Below, piece after piece: positions 34,284 through 44,010 of a stretch of 64,000 nucleotides of DNA. Origin of the DNA: Clostridioides difficile (GTDB taxonomy: Bacteria > Bacillota > Clostridia > Peptostreptococcales > Peptostreptococcaceae). The notes beneath the pieces are model-generated. The model did no database searches. It was not told where the DNA came from and was given only the letters and a program-made list of their open reading frames with translations. A program made the translations under genes and the position numbers. Numbering within the stretch: the stretch's first letter is position 1; each line of letters begins with the position of its first letter. The stretch is taken from assembly GCA_024919175.1 (NCBI GenBank), contig CP103804.1, forward strand, positions 2,666,001-2,730,000, given 5' to 3'.

Positions 34284-34592
34284 AAAAAACTCCCGCCTCT
34301 AGCTATCGCTAGAGGACGGGAGTTAAATCTCGTGGTTCCACCTCTGTTCATTAATGCCTCACGACACTAACCTCTTTAAGTACAATAAAAATTATACTCT
34401 AGCACTATAACGGGTGCAAGGATACCGGGAAGCTCCTAGTAAAGTATTTTTACTCTTTCAGAGTCCTGCTCAAAGATGTGTTCAAAGTAAAATCTATTGC
34501 TCCTCTCACCAATCGGAAACTCTCTGTTTAAGATTATTTACTTTTACTATTTCTTTTCATAGCATTTAATGTTGTTTTGAATTCTTATTATG
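34284..34592 (-). ncRNA. T-box riboswitch (probable histidine specifier) of the ABC transporter operon
   Basis: A complete T-box on the minus strand. The core AGAGGTGGAACCACGAG is at ~34346-34327, and the terminator is CTCCCGTCCTCTAGC / GCTAGAGGCGGGAG with a T6 run (34284-34325). Stem I has AGTA (34548-34545) and GAA (34483-34481), directly followed by CAC (34480-34478) and A, then TCTTTGAGC, matching the glyQS context ATTCTTGAGC. Aligned this way the specifier is CAC (His). If one spacer nucleotide follows GAA, it would be ACA (Thr), which is then followed by T and is less typical. Confidence 0.88.
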
Positions 34593-34598
34593 ATATTG

Positions 34599-34627
34599 AT
34601 TTTATATCATAAGGCAATATCTGTCAA
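34599..34627 (-). promoter_or_regulatory. Promoter of the ABC transporter T-box leader
   Basis: TTGACA (34627-34622) and TAAAAT (34604-34599) with a 17-bp spacer on the minus strand. Confidence 0.78.
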
Positions 34628-34654
34628 TATATATTTTAAAATAAATATAAAAAT

Positions 34655-35962
34655 CTAATTCCAAGGTACAACTTCCACTTCACCATAACATCGTTCTACC
34701 AATCTATTAGAATACTCTCCTTTATATCCCAAAATAAAAAGCAAAGCAAGCTCAATATATCTTGTTCCGATTGAAATAATATTCCAAATGTCTTCAACCT
34801 CTAATGTAGCTCTATGTGCTTTTCTGCTTGGATGAACTATACTATTCCTTAAATAAATAACTAAATCTATTCCATCATCAAACTTCTTTTTTATCATATT
34901 ATCAAATATATCTAACTCATATTTACCATATGGTATCTTACATATATCAAGTAAAAGTCTGATATTTTTAGATGCCAAATTATGGTCAAAAGTTTCATCT
35001 GTAAGCACCTTATTTTGCTCTACCAGCATTACATATGACAAAGTTTCAAGTGCAATCTGTACAGATATTATATTATTTTCCATAGTAACACTTCCAAGAG
35101 ACTCTATATACCAATCAACGACACTCTTTATCGCAGAACCATAATAAAAATCCTCTAATTTTTTACACATGAGACTTATATATTTTTCCATATTATGATA
35201 ATTTGACAGTGTATCTGACCATGTTGGTACATATCTAAAAGGGGTTATTTGATTTTCATTCCAAATTCTATAAACTTCATTGCCGTTTCTATATCCTTTT
35301 GCCAAACAAAATCCAACATATCTACCACACATAAAACTCAAGGCTGTTGATATTCTATCTAAAAGATTTATTGTATTATTAGTTCTAAAAATTCTACCAT
35401 CTTTTCTTCTAATCCTACCTATATGAGTTATTATTGCTCCAGATTTAGACTTCAAATCTGACTTTAATTCTTTTCTATAATCATAGCGTTTATCTATAGT
35501 AACAACATAATCATTTATGTCAAATTCAATTCTACCTGCATATACTTTATCATTGTATTTTATAAGTTTTCCAGGTATTTTATCCAGGTTTATTATATTA
35601 AAATCTACATGCTCAACATAAGAGTTTTTAGATTTTATACAATCATCATTGATATATCCTTCTATCCCAAAATCACTTAGAGTATTTATTGTTATAGAAA
35701 TAATCTTATAACCATAGACCTCAAGAATAGCATTATCATAGTCCAAAACTAAGTTGTCATCTTCATTTTCTATATCTTCAATACAACCTATATCTGCTTT
35801 AAAACTTATGGATATTGGAGGTGTCATTTTATAATAAATTTTTCCATTACATCTATATTTCTTATCTAAATATATGCAAAATCTACCTTCATAGATACTA
35901 ATATCTTCATTGATACCATAGCTTAAATATTCTGATGTTATAGCATCATCAATTGCTTTCAT
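34655..35962 (-). CDS. ApeA-like HEPN-domain protein (possible defence RNase)
   Basis: The 435 residues start at the ATG at 35962, 7 nt after AAGGTGGG. An earlier start at 36049 is unsupported. The N-terminal ~230 residues are beta-rich and resemble ApeA N-terminal domains. The C-terminal helical region has FDDGIDLVIYLRNSIVHPSR, an R-N-x-x-x-H (RX4H) HEPN ribonuclease motif at ~370. HEPN proteins of this architecture cut RNA on phage infection. No antitoxin, nuclease or helicase partner is adjacent, so it would be a single-gene system. The family call is by pattern and should be tested by profile search. Confidence 0.65.
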   Translation of the reverse strand: MKAIDDAITSEYLSYGINEDISIYEGRFCIYLDKKYRCNGKIYYKMTPPISISFKADIGCIEDIENEDDNLVLDYDNAILEVYGYKIISITINTLSDFGIEGYINDDCIKSKNSYVEHVDFNIINLDKIPGKLIKYNDKVYAGRIEFDINDYVVTIDKRYDYRKELKSDLKSKSGAIITHIGRIRRKDGRIFRTNNTINLLDRISTALSFMCGRYVGFCLAKGYRNGNEVYRIWNENQITPFRYVPTWSDTLSNYHNMEKYISLMCKKLEDFYYGSAIKSVVDWYIESLGSVTMENNIISVQIALETLSYVMLVEQNKVLTDETFDHNLASKNIRLLLDICKIPYGKYELDIFDNMIKKKFDDGIDLVIYLRNSIVHPSRKAHRATLEVEDIWNIISIGTRYIELALLFILGYKGEYSNRLVERCYGEVEVVPWN

Positions 35963-36352
35963 TTTTATTCCCACCTTTGCTTTTGTATAATAACATGGGG
36001 ATTTCAGTTCTTTTTTATTTAGTAAAACCCAATATATTATATAATTCAATATATTATTTTTATTAATTATGTATTTTATAACTTCTTATAAAAACAGTAT
36101 CATTCTAGTATCATCGTTTGTTAGACACATTATGTATTTTAAAATTTTTTATTTATTAATAATACCTAAAATGGATTGTAAGAAATCATTTTATTACCTT
36201 AAGCTTTTATTCATTTAGATATTATCATTCATATATGTATATTGTCAAAGAAAACATTTAATTTATCAAATATTTTCTTTAACAATATATTATCTATAAT
36301 CTTATAAATAATGTATTTAACAAACTAAATCTATTTCATTAAATGATTTTCC
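35963..36352. other. AT-rich gap with a 16-bp imperfect hairpin
   Basis: ATATTGTCAAAGAAAA (36239-36254) and TTTTCTTTAACAATAT (36273-36288) pair at 15 of 16 positions across an 18-nt loop. It does not end a gene closely, and no coding signal is visible in this stretch. Confidence 0.45.
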
Positions 36353-36398
36353 AAAATAAAAATGGTAGCTTTGATTTGTTATTTCAAAACTACCATTA
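36353..36398 (-). terminator. Terminator of the AraC-family gene
   Basis: AATGGTAGCTTTGA (36361-36374) pairs with TCAAAACTACCATT (36384-36397), with a T run on the minus strand. Confidence 0.72.
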
Positions 36399-36495
36399 GA
36401 TTATGTATATTCTCTTTTAACATATAAAGCTTTTACTCATTATAACAATTTTTACTACTTTTATTTAGTCTATATCTTCAAACATATTATGACAC

Positions 36496-37365
36496 TCATA
36501 AAATTGGAATCCAATATTCAATCAAACTTTTACCATCCTTATCAACTAATTCTCCATATCTTGCAAAATCATATTTAGCATTTTCATTTAACTGGCATGT
36601 CGACTGAGGTAACCATTCTTTATAAGCATAATCTACAACAGGTTGTAAGCTATCTTCTTTCTTTGCTTTAAAGCTAAAAACTATATATTTACTAGGAGAT
36701 AGCTCTTTTATTTCCATTTTTTCAGGTATTCTATCAAAAAAATTTACTCCCACTGCCGCATAGTAATCAAATACTGGTTGATTTTCTTCATTTTCATTAT
36801 ATTGTGAATAATCATTTAGTCCAATAATAAAATCTGTATTTCTTCTGTTTGATATTAAGTGTTTCTTCGAATAAATTTTTTCTGCACATTCACCTATAAC
36901 AGAAAATCCTAGACGTGTATTTCCTTTATAGCCTACTAAAAGAATTTTATCATTTTCAACCATTTTAACTTCCATCATTCTATCACCTCTCAAAGTTTCT
37001 TTTCCATCAACAGTAAACTTTAATTGTACTGGATAAAAATCTCCTTTTTTTCTAAATGATTGTGGGCTACATTTAAATAAAGCCTTAAATCCAATTGTAA
37101 AAGACTGTTGTGTTTCATATCCAGCAAATAGTGAGATTTCCATAATTGATTTATCTGTAAAAATTAGTAACCTTGCTGCTTCGGTCAATCTCCTTCTTTG
37201 TATGTAATTGTGAACAGTAAGTCCAATAATATTTACAAACATTCTACTTAAGTGATATTTTGAATATCCTATTTCTTTTGCAATACTATCCAAATCTAAT
37301 TTTTCTTCTAAATTTAAGTCAATATAATCAACTACATCATGTATTGTTTCTAAGTTAGTTTTCAT
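36496..37365 (-). CDS. AraC-family regulator with GyrI-like effector domain
   Basis: The 289 residues start at the ATG at 37365, with GGAGG close upstream; an earlier in-frame start at 37395 includes that site. Residues 1-105 are the double AraC helix-turn-helix (LDSIAKEIGYSKYHLSRMFV and SIMEISLFAGYETQQSFTIG FKA, spaced). From ~125 a GyrI-like domain carries VENDKILLVGYKGNT and a terminal LIEYWIPIL. This is the Rob/SoxS-like architecture that binds small amphipathic molecules. It is monocistronic. Confidence 0.92.
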   Translation of the reverse strand: MKTNLETIHDVVDYIDLNLEEKLDLDSIAKEIGYSKYHLSRMFVNIIGLTVHNYIQRRRLTEAARLLIFTDKSIMEISLFAGYETQQSFTIGFKALFKCSPQSFRKKGDFYPVQLKFTVDGKETLRGDRMMEVKMVENDKILLVGYKGNTRLGFSVIGECAEKIYSKKHLISNRRNTDFIIGLNDYSQYNENEENQPVFDYYAAVGVNFFDRIPEKMEIKELSPSKYIVFSFKAKKEDSLQPVVDYAYKEWLPQSTCQLNENAKYDFARYGELVDKDGKSLIEYWIPIL

Positions 37366-37488
37366 AATACCTCCTTCTAGTATGATTGTACACAATTATG
37401 TATTAGCTGTTTTCACATTTCTTGCTATTGTCAAAAAGATTTAATCACTAATAATGATGGTAACGCGTGAAATTTAGATAATATATCT

Positions 37489-37929
37489 TTACTCAAGATT
37501 AGATAATGTATTCCTTATATCCCTTTCTACTAATGGTTTCATATTATCATTATAAATATTTATATCTGCATTACTCAATTCCGCTCTTATACGATGAATA
37601 AGTTGTTTTTTATACTTTGTGATATTAGGTAATGACTGAATAAAATTTCTTGATACAGAAGGCTTTTTATCCATGATGTGACTTAGTATACTATCTATAT
37701 TCATTTCAATTTTATTATCAGTATCCCACTCAGCATTTGCAGCTATTAACAATAATCCTCTTGTACGAATATATGAACTTTCATTATTAATCATATCTAA
37801 AAAATAATCAAAAAAGCGGTATGTAATGTTTGATTTTTTGCTTTCATTTTCTAGAAATAAAAAAGTTTTATATGCCTCATTATGATTTTTCGAACATAAC
37901 TGATTAATAAGTAAATCAATATTTTCCAA
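37489..37929 (-). CDS. HEAT-like helical repeat protein (annotated SufBD-like in clostridia)
   Basis: The 146-residue all-helical protein has YIRTRGLLLIAANAEWD and MDKKPSVSRNFIQSLPNITK, then SNADINIYNDNMKPLVERDI. Relatives in clostridia carry the loose name SufBD protein, but I see no SufB or SufD catalytic features; the pattern is HEAT-like. Its function is unknown. The gene stands alone upstream of the AraC gene on the same strand. Confidence 0.6.
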   Translation of the reverse strand: MENIDLLINQLCSKNHNEAYKTFLFLENESKKSNITYRFFDYFLDMINNESSYIRTRGLLLIAANAEWDTDNKIEMNIDSILSHIMDKKPSVSRNFIQSLPNITKYKKQLIHRIRAELSNADINIYNDNMKPLVERDIRNTLSNLE

Positions 37930-38126
37930 TATTTTAATCTCCTTTGTAACAAATATTTATTTAAGCTGAGTATAACATAACAAAAAATAAATAGAAATAA
38001 TTGAAATATCTATATAAGTATCATCTATTAATCAAGCTGATTTACATCAATGAATGCCAACTAATGCCAACCATCATTTAAATTCGGTTAATAAATAATA
38101 TAACTTTTTTCTAAATTATACTAACA

Positions 38127-38155
38127 AAAGACGCTCGTTTTTGAGCGTCTTTATA
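38127..38155 (-). terminator. GC-rich terminator hairpin
   Basis: AAAGACGCTC (38127-38136) pairs perfectly with GAGCGTCTTT (38143-38152). It lies 110 bp downstream of the C_GCAxxG_C_C gene and probably ends its transcript. Confidence 0.7.
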
Positions 38156-38262
38156 ATGTTAAAATCTAATATTCTTTTAAATTTCATTGCACTTTATTTG
38201 TAACTAATAAGTTAGAATATAATAGATTTATTAAATATATTATATAAAATAGCTTATGTTTA

Positions 38263-38640
38263 TTATAGTTCTTTTTTTAAAGTTTCTTTTAAAGTATCAT
38301 ATGCAAAATCCATTATCTCTCTACATGCAACTAAATCTTTCTTTAGGTCTATACATAACTCTGAACCGTACTCATTTCTTACTGTTGTTGTCAAATCCTT
38401 AGCATATGCTTTGGCTTTAGTGCTTTCATCTTCATGGTTTCTACCTCTTACATATCCAATTATTATATTTGAGGCATTTACTGCACCACATAAACTAGCA
38501 ACTCCACAACCTGAACCTAATCCACTACCTAAACAAACTGGTATATCTGTATTAAATTCTTCATTATATGCTTTTATAACTGACTCTGCACAATTGAACC
38601 CCTTTTCATGATATTTTGATGCTATAACCTTATTGCACAT
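38263..38640 (-). CDS. C_GCAxxG_C_C family protein
   Basis: The 125 residues have the full family pattern: GFNCAESVIKAYNEEF, the Gly/Cys core LGSGCGVASLCGAVNA (matching GCAxxG), and two late Cys in SELCIDLKK and VACREIMDFAYDTLK. The family (PF09719) is thought to be a redox or metal-binding protein and is often near molybdoenzymes or oxidoreductases, but has no proven role. GGGGGAG lies before the ATG. A decayed paralogue's C-terminus is at 13355. Confidence 0.9.
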   Translation of the reverse strand: MCNKVIASKYHEKGFNCAESVIKAYNEEFNTDIPVCLGSGLGSGCGVASLCGAVNASNIIIGYVRGRNHEDESTKAKAYAKDLTTTVRNEYGSELCIDLKKDLVACREIMDFAYDTLKETLKKEL

Positions 38641-38726
38641 TAAAACTCCCCCTTTTCATTGTAAATTAAAAATCTTTCCTAACATAATTATATCAAATAT
38701 CAACAAAAAAATCACTTTTAACCAAT

Positions 38727-39221
38727 TTAACTATTTTTTTCTAGCTCTAATAGTATTTTTTTTAAGTCAGAATGATTCCCCATATATCCACCAATATTGT
38801 TTTTACCAACAACTCTGTGACAAGGTATTATTATTGGAATTTTATTACTTTTACTTGCTTGTCCAATTGCTCTAACAGACTTTGGATTGTTTATATTTTG
38901 TGCTATTTCTGAGTATGAAAGTGTTTTTCCATAAGGTATTTTTAACATTTCTTCATAGACAGATTTTTGGAATTCAGTACCATCAACACGTATTTTCAAA
39001 TCAAACACCTTTCTTTTTCCATTAAAATAATCATCTATCTGATTTATTGCTTCTTTTAAATCTTCCTTACTTCTTTTTATATCTATTCCCTTTTTAAGAT
39101 AGTCTTCTTTTAAATTATTAAAATTTTCATCTCCTATATCTAAGCTAACTACAAAACCATCTTCACTCAATATGTACAAATTTCCTATTTTAGACTCATA
39201 AACATCATATACTAAATTCAT
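38727..39221 (-). CDS. ogt: Methylated-DNA--protein-cysteine methyltransferase
   Basis: The 164 residues contain the Ada/Ogt active site IIIPCHRVVGKNNIGGY with the acceptor Cys, the DNA-binding helix PKSVRAIGQASKSNKIP, and FQKSVYEEMLKIPYGKTLSY. The protein repairs O6-alkylguanine by suicide transfer to its Cys. AAGGGGGG lies just before the ATG. It lies 86 bp downstream... of no operon partner except the activase gene's terminator to its right. Confidence 0.93.
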   Translation of the reverse strand: MNLVYDVYESKIGNLYILSEDGFVVSLDIGDENFNNLKEDYLKKGIDIKRSKEDLKEAINQIDDYFNGKRKVFDLKIRVDGTEFQKSVYEEMLKIPYGKTLSYSEIAQNINNPKSVRAIGQASKSNKIPIIIPCHRVVGKNNIGGYMGNHSDLKKILLELEKNS

Positions 39222-39267
39222 ATAACTTCCCCCCTTTTATATTAGTATACATATAATTTTTCAAGTA

Positions 39268-39305
39268 ATAAAGAGTTACCCTAAAAATATAGAGTAACTC
39301 TCTTT
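39268..39305 (-). terminator. Terminator of the activase gene
   Basis: AAAGAGTTAC and GTAACTCT arms with a 13-nt loop, with A/T-rich flanks, lie 60 bp after the gene ending at 39366. Confidence 0.65.
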
Positions 39306-39365
39306 ATGATTATTAATATAATAGTAGCTTATTTAGAAAGCTATAAATTTTCAATATATGAAATA

Positions 39366-42300
39366 TTAATCTTCTATATTTTTAAAAGCTTTAGAAAGCA
39401 TAAGTTTTATCCTGTTAAGCTGATTCACCTCACTTGCAGAAGGGTCATAATCAATAGGAATTATATTTGCATTCTTATATAATCTTTTTAATTCTTTTAT
39501 GGAGCCTTTGCCAATTATATGATTAGGTAAACATCCAAAAGGTTGCATACAAATGATATTTTCCACACCTTCATCTAATAATTCAACCATCTCACCTGTT
39601 AAAAGCCATCCTTCTCCAGTTTGATTTCCCAATGATACTACTGGTTCTGTATTTTTTGCAACTGTTTTTATATTTCCTGGAGCATAAAATCTTTTACTTT
39701 TATCAAGTGCTTTTTTATATACTCTTTGGTATATACTTGTTATGTATATAAAGGCTTCTCCTATCATTCTACTTTTTCTACTTCCCTCTAAATGAGTGTG
39801 TTTATAAATAGTATTAAACGCACAACTTAAAAAGAAATTTGTAAGGTCTGGTACAACTGCTTCAGCTCCTTCTCGCTCTAATATATTCACTAGATTATTG
39901 TTTGCAATTGGATGAAATTTTACTAATATTTCTCCAACTAAACCTACTTTAGGTTTTTTAATATCTAATATCTCTAGGTTGTCAAACTCATTTACTATCT
40001 CTTTTATATTTTTAGTAAATACAGAAATTTTAGCTTTGACAAGAGATTTTTTACATATATCAACCCATTTTTCATATAGAGCATTTGTACTTCCAATAAC
40101 TTTCTCATATGGTCTCACTCTATAGAGTACTTTCATCAATAAATCTCCATATACAACAGCCATAAAAAGTCTATTAATTAATTTTAACGATACATTATCC
40201 ATTATCCCACTATCTTCTATTCCATTCACACTAAGCGCAATAACTGGGACATCTTTAAACCCTGCATCATACATAGCTTTTCTTAAAAATCCAATATAAT
40301 TTGTAGCTCTACAACCACCACCAGTTTGAGTTATTGCAACAGATGTATTATTTAAATCATATTTTCCAGACTTTAATGCTGTTATTAATTGGCCTACTAC
40401 TATTATAGCTGGGTAACAAGCATCATTATTTACATATCTCAAACCTTCCTCAATAACACTACTATCTGTATCTTTTAAAATTTCTATCTTATATCCACTC
40501 AAATTTACAGCTTCTTCAAGAAATTGAAAATGTATAGGTGACATTTGTGGTGCTAATATAGTATGTTTGTTCGTTATTGGATTATTCTTTGCATACTGTA
40601 TCCTATCTACTTTCATATTTCTTACATCTATATTTTTACTTTCTCTCTCAGACATAGCCGCTTTTAAAGACCTCATTCTTATCTTTGCAGCACCTAAATT
40701 ATTACCTTCATCAATTTTTATAATAGTATATATTTTAGATTTTTCATTAAGTATCTCTTGAACTTGGTCTGTAGTTACTGCATCTAAGCCACACCCAAAT
40801 GAATTAAGTTGAACCAACTCTAAATAATTTTTATCTCTTACAAAACTAGCTGCTTTGTATAATCTTGAATGATATACCCATTGGTCTACAACTCTAAGTG
40901 GTCTTTGCATATTGGCTAAATGGCATATAGAATCTTCAGTAAGCACTGCCATGTCTAAAGAATTTATAAGCTCTGGCATTCCATGATTTATTTCTGGATC
41001 TATATGATATGGTCTACCACATAATACAATTCCCTTTAAGTTTCTCTCTTTTATCTCCTTAAGTGCTCTTTCACCCGCTGCTTGCATCTCCATCTTAAAT
41101 GAATTTTGTTCATCAGTCGCTTTATCAACTGCATGATTAATTTCTTCCTTAGTTATATTTATACCAGTAAAACGTCTTGATAATTCTTCATTAAGTCTCT
41201 TTTTCAATTTTTCCTTATCATTTAAACTTATAAATGGATTTATGTAATTTATATTTTTGTTTCTTATATTTTCTACATTATTTTTTATTACTTCAGAATA
41301 AGATATTACAACAGGACAATTATAATAATTATCTGCATTTAAATCCTCTTTATTTTCATTTGTTACACTTGGATAGAATATATTTTTTATTCCTTTTGAA
41401 ATTAAATTTTCTATATGACCATGAACTAATTTTCCAGGATAACACACTGTTTCAGAAGCAATGCTAGTTATACCAGTTTCATATAATTGTTTTGATGACC
41501 TATCTGAAAGTACAACTCTAAATCCCATATCATTGAAAAATGTAAACCAAAATGGATAATCTTCATACATATTTAATACTCTTGGTATTCCTATCTCTCC
41601 ATTTTTTGCCTTATCTTTTCCTAATGGTTTGTATTTAAAAATCCTATCATATTTATATTTAAATAGATTTATAGGATTTTTCTTTTCTAAACCTATCTTT
41701 TTATCACCATAAATGGCTTCTCCCTTCTCACATCTATTTCCTGAAATAAAAATTTCATTATCAGAAAATTTATTTATTGTAAGAAGACAATGATTTGAGC
41801 ATCCTTTACATCTAATTACACTTGCTTCTAATTTTATACTATTCAATTCTTCTTTAGATAATAAAGATGTTTGATATCCACTTTCATATTTCTCTCTGGC
41901 TATAAGAGCTGAGCCAAAAGCACCCATAATTCCAGAAATATTAGGTCTAATTACATTTTTACCAATTAACTTTTCAAAACTTCTAAGTACTAAATCATTA
42001 TAAAATGTTCCACCTTGTACAACAATATTATTTCCAATCTCATTTAAATCTCTGATTTTTATTACTTTAAATAAAGCATTTTTTATTACAGAATAAGATA
42101 ATCCTGCTGATATATCTCCAACACTTGCTCCCTCTTTTTGAGATTGTTTTACTCTCGAATTCATAAACACAGTACATCTTGAACCTAAATCTACAGGGCT
42201 TTGAGAATAAATACCTTCATGTGCAAATTCTTCTATTGTCATAGATAAAGAACTTGCAAATGTCTCTAAAAATGAACCACAACCTGATGAACAAGCCTCA

Positions 42301-43622
42301 TTTAATATTATATTATCAATTACACCATCTTTTATTTTTAAGCACTTCATATCTTGACCACCAATATCAAGTATAAAGTCCACATCTTTATTAAAAAATT
42401 TAGCAGCTTTATAATGTGCTATAGTCTCTATTTCTCCATTATCTATTTTTAATGCTTTTTTAATAAGTCCCTCTCCATATCCAGTTACAGTTGAACTCAA
42501 TATTTTGATGTCTTTTGGCAATATATCATATATTTCATTTATGACTTTGATAGTTGTTTTTAGTGGATTTCCTTCATTACTATTATAATAAGAATATACT
42601 AGATTCCCATCTTCATCAATAAGCGCAGCCTTAGTAGTAGTAGAACCTGCATCAATTCCTAGATAACAATTTTTCTTAATTGAATTTATATCAACATAAT
42701 CTATTTTTTCTTTTTCATGTCTTTTTAAAAATTCTTCATACTCATTTTTATCTTTAAATAAAGGCTCTAATAAATTTACTTCTCCATCTTCGATGTTCTT
42801 TATATTGTCTAGTTTTTCTATTAGAGACTTAAGTCTTATACTATCTTCCTCTACTGATAATAATCCTGCTCCAATAGCAATATAAAGCTGTGCATCTTCT
42901 GGGAAAATTACATTCTCATCTTTTAAATCTAGTACTCTTTTAAAAGCTTCTCTAAGTTCAGATAAAAAATACAACGGCCCACCTAAAAATGCAACATTTC
43001 CTTCTATTTTTCTTCCACAAGAAAGAACACTTACTGTTTGTACGACAACTGCATTAAAAATACTCATTGCTATATCAGTCTGCTTAGCTCCATCATTTAT
43101 AAGAGGTTGAATATCTGTTTTAGCAAAAACACCACATCTTGAGGCTATTGGGTAAATAACATTGTAGCCTTTAGCTAATTCATTTAAACCACTAGCATCT
43201 GTCTTTAAAAGAGAAGCCATTTGGTCTATGAATGCTCCAGTGCCACCTGCACATATACCATTCATTCTTTGATCTATTCCTCCACTTAGATAGGTTATTT
43301 TTGCATCTTCTCCTCCAAGTTCTATAACAACATCAGTTTCCGGATGGAAATATTCTATTGATTTTGTACTAGATATAACTTCTTGAACAAATTTTACCCC
43401 AAGTTTTTTTGAGATTCCAATTCCTCCTGAACCAGTTATTATAATGGTTGCATTTATATCTCCCAATTTTTCGTATATTCCATTTAACACTTCTTTAACT
43501 GATTTCTTCACATCAGAATAATGTCTTTTATATTCTTTATGGACTATATTGTTATTATTAAGTACCACAACCTTTACTGTTGTAGAACCTACATCAATTC
43601 CTATATGAAATAATTCATCCAT
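39366..43622 (-). CDS. Giant BadF/HgdC-type acyl-CoA dehydratase activase with HgdB-like C-terminus
   Basis: At 1418 residues this is the long fused form. Two ASKHA ATPase domains follow each other: GIDVGSTTVKVVVLN at ~8 and GIDAGSTTTKAALID at ~323. Each has cluster/cofactor Cys motifs (GICAGGTGAFID and SRCGVFAKTD; ACSSGCGSFLET and SRCTVFMNSR). The ~850-residue remainder resembles the DUF2229/HgdB-like CoA-substrate region, with VIRCKGCSNHCLL, GNRCEKGE, GRPYHIDPEI and TQTGGGCRATNYIGFL. Such proteins use ATP to drive low-potential electrons; the substrate of this fused class is unknown. It is monocistronic. Confidence 0.9.
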   Translation of the reverse strand: MDELFHIGIDVGSTTVKVVVLNNNNIVHKEYKRHYSDVKKSVKEVLNGIYEKLGDINATIIITGSGGIGISKKLGVKFVQEVISSTKSIEYFHPETDVVIELGGEDAKITYLSGGIDQRMNGICAGGTGAFIDQMASLLKTDASGLNELAKGYNVIYPIASRCGVFAKTDIQPLINDGAKQTDIAMSIFNAVVVQTVSVLSCGRKIEGNVAFLGGPLYFLSELREAFKRVLDLKDENVIFPEDAQLYIAIGAGLLSVEEDSIRLKSLIEKLDNIKNIEDGEVNLLEPLFKDKNEYEEFLKRHEKEKIDYVDINSIKKNCYLGIDAGSTTTKAALIDEDGNLVYSYYNSNEGNPLKTTIKVINEIYDILPKDIKILSSTVTGYGEGLIKKALKIDNGEIETIAHYKAAKFFNKDVDFILDIGGQDMKCLKIKDGVIDNIILNEACSSGCGSFLETFASSLSMTIEEFAHEGIYSQSPVDLGSRCTVFMNSRVKQSQKEGASVGDISAGLSYSVIKNALFKVIKIRDLNEIGNNIVVQGGTFYNDLVLRSFEKLIGKNVIRPNISGIMGAFGSALIAREKYESGYQTSLLSKEELNSIKLEASVIRCKGCSNHCLLTINKFSDNEIFISGNRCEKGEAIYGDKKIGLEKKNPINLFKYKYDRIFKYKPLGKDKAKNGEIGIPRVLNMYEDYPFWFTFFNDMGFRVVLSDRSSKQLYETGITSIASETVCYPGKLVHGHIENLISKGIKNIFYPSVTNENKEDLNADNYYNCPVVISYSEVIKNNVENIRNKNINYINPFISLNDKEKLKKRLNEELSRRFTGINITKEEINHAVDKATDEQNSFKMEMQAAGERALKEIKERNLKGIVLCGRPYHIDPEINHGMPELINSLDMAVLTEDSICHLANMQRPLRVVDQWVYHSRLYKAASFVRDKNYLELVQLNSFGCGLDAVTTDQVQEILNEKSKIYTIIKIDEGNNLGAAKIRMRSLKAAMSERESKNIDVRNMKVDRIQYAKNNPITNKHTILAPQMSPIHFQFLEEAVNLSGYKIEILKDTDSSVIEEGLRYVNNDACYPAIIVVGQLITALKSGKYDLNNTSVAITQTGGGCRATNYIGFLRKAMYDAGFKDVPVIALSVNGIEDSGIMDNVSLKLINRLFMAVVYGDLLMKVLYRVRPYEKVIGSTNALYEKWVDICKKSLVKAKISVFTKNIKEIVNEFDNLEILDIKKPKVGLVGEILVKFHPIANNNLVNILEREGAEAVVPDLTNFFLSCAFNTIYKHTHLEGSRKSRMIGEAFIYITSIYQRVYKKALDKSKRFYAPGNIKTVAKNTEPVVSLGNQTGEGWLLTGEMVELLDEGVENIICMQPFGCLPNHIIGKGSIKELKRLYKNANIIPIDYDPSASEVNQLNRIKLMLSKAFKNIED

Positions 43623-43914
43623 TGTACCCCTCCATACTTATATGCTTTTTTAATTTTTGTAAGTTCTATGGTTTTATTTTAAGTAAGTTATTTTATAATT
43701 TTTATGATTAATATTTTTGTTTTATGATTCTTTTATTAATCAAGCTTACTCTACTAGGTAATTTCTAATCATACCTTTAAATTTTAAATAAGAACATATA
43801 GTTAGTGTACTAAATTTTGTCATAAATTTCTACAGATTTTTGTTACTTTTTACATAAATATAACTTAACTCTAATACCAATTTAATGTTCATATATTATA
43901 AAATATCTTCATTC

Positions 43915-43965
43915 AAAAAAAATGGTTGCCAATGCACAACTTCTTATTGCACATAGACAACCATT
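43915..43965 (-). terminator. Strong terminator of the Gate-domain gene
   Basis: AATGGTTG and CAACCATT arms, with inner TGCACAA/TTGTGCA-type pairing, end in a T8 run on the minus strand. Confidence 0.82.
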
Positions 43966-44010
43966 CTTTCGTATATTATTTTTTATTTTAATTATTTCTA
44001 TTTATCATAT

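Noticed and set aside
38727..39221. Ada-type regulator instead of Ogt
   Set aside because: There is no N-terminal Ada zinc domain or AraC helix-turn-helix. The 164-residue length and single methyltransferase domain fit Ogt.
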